NCBI GenBank assembly: GCA_958299035.1
Contig: CATQJL010000316.1
Coordinates: 16,214,347-16,278,346 of the forward strand
DNA: 64,000 nucleotides
Direction: 5' to 3'
From: Cylicocyclus nassatus
Lineage: Eukaryota; Nematoda; Chromadorea; Rhabditida; Strongylidae
In this document: positions 56,282 to 64,000 of the stretch, piece after piece
Numbering within the stretch: the first letter of the stretch is position 1
Layout: the number at the start of each line of letters is the position of its first letter
The notes under the pieces: generated by a model
What the model was told of the DNA's origin: nothing
Databases searched by the model: none
Seen by the model: the letters and a program-made list of their open reading frames with translations, nothing else
Position numbers and translations under genes: made by a program

Positions 56282-56445
56282 GGCTCCCGCCGAGTGCCGA
56301 AGTTATGCCAGCGCTACGCCAGCATTTCGATCGATACACTCTATCTTGTTGGGGCGGGGCTAGCTGACGTCCCCAACGAAATACACGTGTATCGATCGAA
56401 ATGCTGGCGTAGCGCTGGCATAACTTCGGCACTCTGGCGAGAGCC
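56282..56445. mobile_element. Palindromic MITE, GGCTCCCGCC ends
   Basis: Same family as 23231-23395, flanked by AGA on both sides. The asymmetric centre reads as the reverse complement of the other copy, so the two are in opposite orientation. Confidence 0.85.
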
Positions 56446-56545
56446 AGATTGCAACAATCGAGACGCTAAACGAAGCACTATCTCACTGTCACGATACTGA
56501 ACACTATTCCCCATCATATAGTATCTTTTCGACGTTAGAAGCATC

Positions 56546-57248
56546 TTGATGGCTATACAGGGTCGTTCGTTCGAACAGTTAACTTTTACGTTAATGGATA
56601 TAAGCATTGTTCGCTTAGCGGTGAATCGCCCTACCGTTTACCTTACAATACGACTTCGTTAAAAACATCATGACTTATAATAACGAACTAAGGATGTTTA
56701 CGTGACTTTGTGTGTGTGTTTGTGTGTCTGTTACGAAATTCGTGGAGCGTGTTTCAGCAAACGTCCTGGGCCCAAATTTTGCACAGCACATGCTACCAGC
56801 ACAAAACTCCACCATGCAAAAGCATGAGCGGATTCGTTGAGTGGATCCCTCAGAAATTGCGCGCCAAACGGGTCCACCTGGCTTCTGTACCGCAAAATAC
56901 GGTCCGTATCACCTCTTTTTGCAGAGTCGTGGATGAGTTTGGTAAGCAAATGTGCAAGCGATGGAGCTTAGCCCGAGAAATGGTCGAAAGCTTACTACAT
57001 AACGAAAACGGCGCCAAAACGAGTTGGTTGTGTAAATGGTCAATTTGCCAAGGTTCTAGCTAAGCGTTTGAGAAAATTTCCGCACAGAGATGTAGCTCAC
57101 GGTTATCATTACCTTTATGGCGACTACCAAGTCATGACAAATCCAAAAACCTATTCAAATTTGCGTTTGTCTTCCTGCGAAAAGTTTCATCCACGCGAAA
57201 TCACCGATCTCACGTGAAAAGACTTTCTAAATGAGTGGTTGTTTACAT
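56546..57248 (+). repeat. 703-bp segment duplicated at 63298-64000
   Basis: Identical by eye from TTGATGGCTATACAGGGTCG to TAAATGAGTGGTTGTTTACA in both places. It contains 122 bp upstream of an H2 Helitron and the Helitron's first 581 bp. The second copy reaches the window end, so the full length is unknown. Confidence 0.9.
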
Positions 57249-57368
57249 TTTATTCGTGGTAGTCGGCATAGCGCGGTGAGTTCCATTGCCACGATTTTAC
57301 GAGAATGAGTAAGGCATATAGATAGTAGAGCCAGTGCGAACCTCTGCGAAGCAGAGGTGACGCACTGG
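56668..57368 (+). mobile_element. Helitron, family H2, diverged subfamily
   Basis: A/TCATGACTTATAATAACGAAC start with a GTGT run; end hairpin CCTCTGCGAAGCAGAGG then TGACGCACTGG/T. 701 bp. Frames at 56710-57063 (+) and 56731-56949 (-) overlap; neither has a known domain. Confidence 0.85.
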
Positions 57369-57494
57369 TAAGAGACAAAAGAGTTCTGGAAGTGAATTTT
57401 GCAGCTTTACTGATCTTGCGTTCCAACATAGTCATGAATCAAATTGACAAGTGTAGTATATAGAGAGCTGAGCTATCTATATATCTAGTTATCT

Positions 57495-57678
57495 GGCCCT
57501 AGCCAGACTTCGCTCAAAAGCGCCCAAAAGCGCCCAAATTCCTCTGGTCCTCTTCACAATTCTGTGCGAAGAGAGATAAGAGAGAGCGAGGAGGAGGTAG
57601 AGACGTTTGGGCGCTTTTGAGCGCTTTTACGCGCTCTTGGCGCTTTTGGGCGCTTTTGAGCGAAGTCTGGCTAAGGCC
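57495..57678. mobile_element. Palindromic MITE, AGCCAGACTTCGCTCAAAAG arms
   Basis: Left GGCCCTAGCCAGACTTCGCT and right AGCGAAGTCTGGCTAAGGCC are inverted, with internal AAGCGCCCAAAAGCGCCC runs. 184 bp; target duplication unclear. Confidence 0.7.
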
Positions 57679-58004
57679 TAAGAGTTAGTTGTTTCCTGTG
57701 CAAGTAGATATATGCAGTGTTATCAGATTCTGTGATGGGTCAATTCAGCAAGCACTAATTGCATTCGGTGTCTCATAGACATGTTTTTGGTTTAAAAGCT
57801 CACAATTAAATTCACCTTACGCGAAAATTTACTTTCGTGCATTATGGCTGCTTTTTCGGTCAAAACCGGCTTAGAATCTAGGGAAAATACTTTTTCCGAA
57901 AGTCCGTTTTGTCTTTGCTTAGCTGATAGAGAATTGTTCGCGGAATGGGTACGGCATCTACTTGTGCAACATTCTCCATTCGCTTTATGAGGTACTAGCT
58001 GATA
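57679..58004. other. Unassigned DNA
   Basis: Nothing recognised. Confidence 0.4.
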
Positions 58005-58331
58005 GTCCCGGTCTCACCAGGGACTCTTAGTTTAACCAATATGTCGTCGGCTCCCATTTGTATAGAGGCGGGTTGCAAACTTCCTTAATCTTTAGGATAA
58101 ACTTGCTAAACCTCTACGATAAAACTTTAAATTTTGTACTTTCTCGTCGAGCTTATCCTTGAAGTCACTGAAGTCCGCAGCTCGCCTCCACACGAATCTG
58201 GAAGTCAACACACTTACACTTTCTAACTTCTACATTGCGCGAAGAGCGCTCTGAGACGAACCCGCTGCATCCTGTCAGCCTTGAGATTAGAATGAACTTT
58301 ACCGCCCCTGCTTACATGCTTATATGTAAAA
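58005..58331 (-). mobile_element. Helitron-like element, family H3
   Basis: Minus-strand end GGTGAGACCGGGACTATCAG then CTAG/T. Matches 103-573 without its MITE. The 5' end stops exactly where the short H2-like Helitron 58332-58578 ends. Confidence 0.65.
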
Positions 58332-58578
58332 CCAGTGCTTCACCTCTGCTTCGCAGAGGTTCGCACTGGCATCGTGAACCGTGGTAAACTCACTTTCTGA
58401 GAGCTTGTCTCTCAAATCATTGTTCGGTTTATTGCAAAGTGAGCCGTAGTTAAAAATGAACAATACTCGCTATCTTAACCTCAAATGATGTTTAGTATCG
58501 TAAATCATTCCTCACTGTAATTTCGTAAGGGACAAACTCCACACAACTTTAGATTAAGCCGCTTATTATAAGTCATGA
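58332..58578 (-). mobile_element. Short Helitron, H2-like, 247 bp
   Basis: Minus strand: TCATGACTTATAATAAGCGG start, CCTCTGCGAAGCAGAGG hairpin, TGAAGCACTGG end. Close to 16480-16721. Confidence 0.8.
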
Positions 58579-58611
58579 TGATTGGTTGCCATAATAGTCC
58601 TTCATTTTCTT

Positions 58612-59489
58612 AGGTTTGAGTAAACAAATCAATAAATCGATAGAATGGCTCGGTGAATCGCCGCGAAAAGTAGCTCTAAACTACCGCCGAGGTCGAAAAC
58701 ATACGTGTGCGAACTTTCGGCCGGATCGGTTCAGTGGCGCGCGTTTCTATAACGAACGAACAACTAAACGAACATCCTCACAGACATTGAGTTTTATATA
58801 CAGGGTGTCCCAAAAGTATGTATCGAACGTTTGATCGTTAATAACTCTCTTCCCAAGAAGTCTTTTGCCTTGCTTTAGGTACCGTTTTGTAGAGCTGGCT
58901 TCAACTTAGATTTGCACTATAGAACGAATCATTCATCTCTCTTCATTACTGTAGGATTACGGTAGAAACTTGAAACATATGGTGTTAATGTGAAAAAAGC
59001 TGCCGTTTCAAAATTTTTCAAAAAATCGTGAAAACTTGTGTAATAGGGTTTTTATGGACGCTGAGTTCAATAATTAACTATTCACAAGATTACGAAGCTT
59101 TCTAAACGGTACAATCCCACTTTTTAGGAACATTGAAAAAATGGCCGCTACTTCTTACCTGGCATAACTCTTCAATGAAGCATCATAATAAGTTGGGAAC
59201 TTTACAGTTATAATCAGCAACTCTAATTAGCCTAGTGTAAAAGTTTTAAGGCTGTTTTGTTTCCTTTCTGGGGCAAAATATGGCCTTTCATTGCTTAAAA
59301 CCCTCCTTGAAGTTTCTACCGTAATCCTACAGTAATGAAGAGAAATGAGTGATTCGTTCTATACTGCAAATCTAAGTTGAAGCCAGCTCTACAAAACGGT
59401 ACCTGAAGCAAGGCAAAAGACTTCTTGGGAAGAGAGTTATTAACGATCAAACGTTCGATACATACTTTTGGGACACCCTGTATTATAGA
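58612..59489 (-). mobile_element. Helitron, family H4, 3'-truncated, with nested foldback
   Basis: Minus strand: TCTATAATA, then element 58801-59480, then TATAAAACTCAATGTCTG and the family's CTATCGATTTATTGAT. No CTAG end is found, so it is truncated near 58612. Confidence 0.7.
58801..59480. mobile_element. Foldback element, family M3
   Basis: 680 bp, CAGGGTGTCCCAAAAGTATG ends with TA on both sides. Nearly identical to the reverse complement of 40282-40961 and at the same place in its Helitron host. Confidence 0.9.
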
Positions 59490-59493
59490 TTAA

Positions 59494-59590
59494 GCTGCGT
59501 TTATACTGACCCCGACAGTTCCAGCACAGCACTCATTTCAATCGCTGTGCTGGAAGTGTTCCCTGATTTGGGACCAATATGAACGCAGCC
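59494..59590. mobile_element. Small Harbinger-type MITE, GCTGCGTTTATA ends
   Basis: GCTGCGTTTATACTG faces CCAATATGAACGCAGCC; TAA on both sides; inner CCAGCACAGC / GCTGTGCTGG arms. 97 bp, beginning 5 bases outside the Helitron 5' end. Confidence 0.6.
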
Positions 59591-60450
59591 TAAGGTGCAC
59601 ACAAAGTTGGATTGCATTCGTAGGCTGTTGGTTGGATTGCATCCGTAGGGCTTTCATTCAGTAATGTCGCACTGAAGTGTCGCACTCTCTATCCTACTCT
59701 TCAATTCTTGAGCAGTTTTTTACGTGTTTATGCTTTTTTGGGATGCTTGTACCTGAATATTTCGGAATTTTCGCTGAATTGCTATTATTTAGCACATCGA
59801 TGTTCTCATACGATCACTATCGTGATTAGCCATTATGCTTGAGTGAGTTTCTGTCTCGTCATTTTATTCATAATGTTACCTCCTTAACGGGATTTTCTTC
59901 AGACCCTTTTCTCGTGAGTCGTTTTGGTCCTCTCTTCAATGGTTTGTCTGAAAGCGCGTTTCAAAGTGTCTTTTCTACTGTCTGTTTACTGTCGCTGACG
60001 GGCGCACTCGAAAAAGTGAGCTTTATGTTTTCACAAACCTTTTTAGACACAATTCAACTTCCAGTGTTCAGGTGGTTTCGGGTAAGGCAAAGTACGCTTA
60101 ACTTTACCGCTACCAAATCGCCTTTGAGAAGAATCGATGGTAATGGAAGTTTTATTATGGTTCCCGCTGTAACTAATCTTGCATGGGGCTAACGATGAGA
60201 GAGTCAAGTATTCGGGCCGAAGCCAAGAACTCTGTACTTCAGGGACCAAAAAACTTGAAAGGTAAGATTTGTTGAGTATTATTTTTTTCATTTCGGTACC
60301 CTTAGGCAGATCTAAAAATACTAAGAATTAGTGCAATCCATTTGAACAATTAGCGCTAACATGCTTTTTAAACTTAGATGGTTATTTTGGTTCTTTCCCT
60401 TATTAAGTTTTGTATGAGGGCTTCCTAGTCATGTTTCTTTCGCTTTTTTT
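59591..60450. other. Unassigned DNA
   Basis: A 117-codon plus frame at 59839-60192 ends near a GGGTAAGG that could be a splice donor; no domain recognised. Confidence 0.2.
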
Positions 60451-60459
60451 CGAATTGTC

Positions 60460-60591
60460 GGGAAGACTATATGTTGCCGAAAAAGGGCGGTCCCCGCTGT
60501 CATTGCGACAGTACCCACTCTTGTATATGCGCGGACATGCAGGAAATCCGCGCGGGACTTCCACATTCGGCGACATATAGTCCTCCACCCC
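60460..60591. mobile_element. MITE with 9-bp target duplication (Mutator-like)
   Basis: CGAATTGTC occurs directly on both sides (60451-60459 and 60592-60600). Ends are inverted: GGGAAGACTATATGTTGCCG and (reverse complement) GGGTGGAGGACTATATGTCG. A 9-bp duplication suits Mutator-type elements. Confidence 0.6.
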
Positions 60592-60603
60592 CGAATTGTC
60601 TAA

Positions 60604-61312
60604 GGGCCGCATGCACTAACCTCTCCGCTGGGGAGGGGATCGCAGCTTAGAAGAAAGCTTTATATTTTGAAACTCCAGATACCTGGATTTCACGTTGTGT
60701 ACCTATCCGTAAGTATTCCTACTAGCCTTCACTATGAGCATGTTGAAGAGGAGCGAGAAGCTTTACGAACCGCATTTTCCAGCTTTTGTATGGTCCCTGA
60801 TGATCCCAGGCGCTTTCTCTAAAGTCATTTTTCTTTCTCCGAACTCAACGAAAACCTTCCAATGTGTACTGAATATCTAACACAACATTGCTAAGAGTGT
60901 TGCTGATGAGAACAAATGAGTTTTCAAAAAGTCGAATTTTTCGGTAAACCTCAAATTTCGACCTGTGGATCATCGAAAATTTCATGACTTCAGAACATCA
61001 TTTGTTCTTATCATCAACATGCTTAGCACTGTCGGGTTAGATAATCTGCACAACTTTGAGGTTTATTCGTTAACTTCGGAGAAAAAAATAACTTCAAAGA
61101 AAAGCCACGGGGATCATCGGGGATCATACAAAAGCTGGAAAATGCGGTTCGTACAGCTTCTCGCTCCTCTTCAACATGTTCATAGTGAAGGGTAGTAGGA
61201 ATACTTACGGATAGGTACACGACGTGAAATCCAAGTATCTGGAGTTTCGAAATATAAAGCTTTGTTTTAGGCTGCGATCCCCTCCCCGCGGGGATGTTAG
61301 TGCATGCGGCCC
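60604..61312. mobile_element. PIF/Harbinger-like foldback, GGGCCGCATGCACT ends
   Basis: Flanked by TAA both sides, 709 bp, nearly fully palindromic; same family as 44486-45192. It starts three bases after the right copy of the 9-bp duplication of the preceding MITE. Confidence 0.85.
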
Positions 61313-62597
61313 TAAGAGAACGGTAGTTTATCTACCTGGTCAAGTTCTGTGCAGCCATCTTATATTGCTTAAGTTGCCTATGCGCGCCGTGCCAGCGCGT
61401 TGATCGATCAACACGGAGCGTTTCACGTTGATCTGTCATGGCGCTAGCACGGCGCTGAAACGCGAACAGTTGTGGACATCGAGCAGGCTCCGGGCATTAC
61501 ATGCAAGCACACTCACTTCTTATCCTTTCCATCCTTTTCTCCTTGCAGCTGAGCTCACAAATTTGAGATGTCTACGGGTGTCAAGTGTACCTCATAGGCA
61601 CCATCCACCCAAAATGGGGCCGATGGATTGATACCTAACAGTAGCGGGGCCCTCCAACTGTATGCCAAGTATACTGTATGTATACTTGCTCAGAGTTGGC
61701 ATAAGTTGCTTCCAAAGCAAGAAAATTGCTTTGGATGGCGGATTCCCCACCTCGACTCCTCCCCTTTACATGGGCGTGACATTCGTCCCGCTCATCCTTG
61801 CGCAAACCAGCCAATCACCGTTTCGGAGAACTTGCCTGCGGTTTCTCGGAAAGGGGATGTCGGGATTTTTGCGGATTCTCGGCTTGATATCCGGAATCAG
61901 GGACTTGAGAGGGCGCGACAAAACATGGAAGTTGAGAATTTGAGTGGATGGTGCCTTTAATCATCTAAGGTACTGGTTCTATATTCACATTTCTAGGTTA
62001 TGCTATACGATGTGAGTGGTATAGTTTGTTATCTATCTGTTTTATTGCATCTTTCTTCTTGTGAAGAGTAGAGCTCCAGACCGAAGGAGTGGACAGCAGG
62101 CGGCCTTCGTACTTTCTTGTTGTTTTAGATATATTTCTCGTGTGTGGGTGTTCGCATCGTCCCTGCCGTTCATCTATTTCCTGTAGAAGAAAACTCTGTT
62201 CATCCAGCTAGTAACTTGCAGAACAATATTTTTGTGCGTAATTTCTTGCTTATTCCTGAACTCCACTCCAACTTTGAACTCTTCCCAACCTACGGGAGCG
62301 TGTGATGCAAGATTGCAAAAAACTTTCGAGATTCGTAACATTGAACCTTAGTATGCAAAAAAAACTCGCTTCTCGCAGATTGACGCTTGCATGTGGCTGC
62401 AACGCGTACGGCAGAGTTCTGGCACATTTCCAACCTACGCAAAAACTGTGCCGGCATTCGAGTAGTAGTATAAAACCATTATAACCCCGCATGAACCAGG
62501 CCAACCCCGACGTGAAATGCCTAAAGGCTGCTGCATGACGAAGGAGAAGCATTGTTAGCTGAGCGGGCGCGAACGCGACGCGCGCGTATCCTCACCA
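61313..62597. other. Unassigned DNA
   Basis: Small inverted repeat CGCCGTGCCAGCGC / GCGCTAGCACGGCG at 61386-61456. Two overlapping plus frames (61628-61960, 61662-61943) have no recognised domain. Confidence 0.3.
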
Positions 62598-63178
62598 TTG
62601 CAAATCCTGCGCCTCATGAGCTCTGCGGCTAATAAAGCCGCGTTCGCGTCCAGAGAATTGCGCCTTCGTCGTCAGCAGCCTATAGATATCCAAGTTGCTC
62701 GCCTCCGATTCCTCAGTCACTTTTGTGTTTCTTTTTTTTTCCACGGTCTTCAGTGGAATCCTAAAAATTACCGCACTCACTGCGTATCCAGTCACGACAA
62801 CATTTCATTCCAGATCAGCTCAGTTCGCTTCGAATCCTGTTTCAGAACCTATGAACCTCTTTTTCAGAGGATGTGCACTCACAAATCACGAGTACGTAGA
62901 GTATCTAAATTGATCACCTTCGATGTTTGGACTTCAACTACGCTGTTGCGGCCACGGCATATCTCGCTGCCTGTCACTACTCTCGCCGATATACAAATTT
63001 TCTGTTTCTGTTCCAGGATAAGATGGACATCTTTTTTTTTTGTTTTTTCCTGTACAGTGTAGTTCATTTCCTACTTTTTCCGCTCATGGGAATGCTCTAT
63101 TTCATCCCTATTGCACTGCATTCCTGTATTGCAGCGTTGATTCTGTCTGTATTGGAGTTACTTGAAGGTTCCCAATAG
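62598..63178 (+). other. Weak candidate for a small multi-exon host gene
   Basis: Several open frames overlap here. TTTCATTCCAG/ATC (about 62815) and TGTTTCTGTTCCAG/GATAAG (about 63018) look like nematode 3' splice sites. The last segment, from 63018 to the stop at 63176, encodes DKMDIFFFCFFLYSVVHF then a second hydrophobic stretch, compatible with two membrane helices. No family recognised and exon joins are guesses. Confidence 0.2.
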
Positions 63179-63297
63179 CCCACTATCAAACAGGTGTGAA
63201 CTTGTTAATGCAAGGTTACTGATATGCTTGATTATGCTTGCTAGAATGAAGCGTGATGTACGCATGTAGTTCAACAGGTTAACATGCTGACTCTCGT

Positions 63298-64000
63298 TTT
63301 GATGGCTATACAGGGTCGTTCGTTCGAACAGTTAACTTTTACGTTAATGGATATAAGCATTGTTCGCTTAGCGGTGAATCGCCCTACCGTTTACCTTACA
63401 ATACGACTTCGTTAAAAACATCATGACTTATAATAACGAACTAAGGATGTTTACGTGACTTTGTGTGTGTGTTTGTGTGTCTGTTACGAAATTCGTGGAG
63501 CGTGTTTCAGCAAACGTCCTGGGCCCAAATTTTGCACAGCACATGCTACCAGCACAAAACTCCACCATGCAAAAGCATGAGCGGATTCGTTGAGTGGATC
63601 CCTCAGAAATTGCGCGCCAAACGGGTCCACCTGGCTTCTGTACCGCAAAATACGGTCCGTATCACCTCTTTTTGCAGAGTCGTGGATGAGTTTGGTAAGC
63701 AAATGTGCAAGCGATGGAGCTTAGCCCGAGAAATGGTCGAAAGCTTACTACATAACGAAAACGGCGCCAAAACGAGTTGGTTGTGTAAATGGTCAATTTG
63801 CCAAGGTTCTAGCTAAGCGTTTGAGAAAATTTCCGCACAGAGATGTAGCTCACGGTTATCATTACCTTTATGGCGACTACCAAGTCATGACAAATCCAAA
63901 AACCTATTCAAATTTGCGTTTGTCTTCCTGCGAAAAGTTTCATCCACGCGAAATCACCGATCTCACGTGAAAAGACTTTCTAAATGAGTGGTTGTTTACA
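63298..64000 (+). repeat. 703-bp segment duplicated from 56546-57248
   Basis: Identical by eye to 56546-57248 and cut by the window end. Confidence 0.9.
63421..64000 (+). mobile_element. Helitron, family H2, partial at window end
   Basis: TCATGACTTATAATAACGAAC start, identical to 56668-57247. Confidence 0.85.

Noticed and set aside
56710..57063. 117-codon frame repeated exactly at 63463-63816
   Set aside because: The identity reflects a DNA duplication; the frame lies inside a Helitron, overlaps an antisense frame and has no domain.
1..64000. Bacterial origin (operons, Shine-Dalgarno sites, CRISPR)
   Set aside because: No long ORFs, pervasive eukaryotic retroelements and Helitrons, and microsatellites throughout.

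Overview
This is eukaryotic, repeat-dominated DNA with no convincing intact host gene. Almost everything that can be recognised is a mobile element. The set is RTE and CR1-type non-LTR retrotransposons, a Penelope-like element with a GIY-YIG endonuclease, a decayed hAT transposase, many Helitron-type non-autonomous elements (TC...CTAG or TC...CTRR ends inserted between A and T), mariner-like foldbacks with TA target duplications, and several families of palindromic MITEs. The RTE endonuclease and the Penelope linker/GIY-YIG sequence resemble, from family knowledge, those abundant in strongylid and other rhabditomorph (clade V) nematodes, so a nematode is the most likely source. This is inference; no host marker gene is visible.

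Layout. 0-5.4 kb: a Helitron-like copy with a nested MITE, an RTE endonuclease relic on the minus strand, and a foldback element holding a Helitron. 5.7-8.1 kb: a degraded RTE retrotransposon whose RT is split by a TA-flanked MITE. 8.4-10.1 kb: a mariner-like foldback, ATTCGAATA repeats and satellite units. 10.75-12.8 kb: a hAT transposase pseudogene on the minus strand. 13.5-16.7 kb: RTE tail, Helitrons and unidentified DNA. 17.1-18.5 kb: a Penelope-like element with inverted terminal repeats, each holding a hammerhead-like core. 21.4-26.1 kb: a MITE and a minus-strand CR1-like LINE (copy A). 26.9-32.4 kb: palindromic MITEs and a mariner-like element. 32.4-43.7 kb: a second, 5'-truncated copy of the LINE tail (copy B), split into pieces by at least five later insertions, several themselves nested. 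43.8-47.4 kb: more nested elements. 47.8-52.0 kb: a nearly full-length CR1-like LINE with frameshifts. 53.3 kb: an exact laboratory cDNA-primer sequence. 53.7-64 kb: Helitrons, MITEs and a 703-bp identical duplication that runs off the window end.

No operon-like cooperation between genes is present. What the window offers is a stratigraphy: insertions inside insertions give relative ages, empty sites give exact target duplications, and some composites (a TIR element inside a Helitron 5' end) appear to have moved together. The long stretches outside named features are A+T-rich, lack supportable ORFs and show no RNA genes I can defend.
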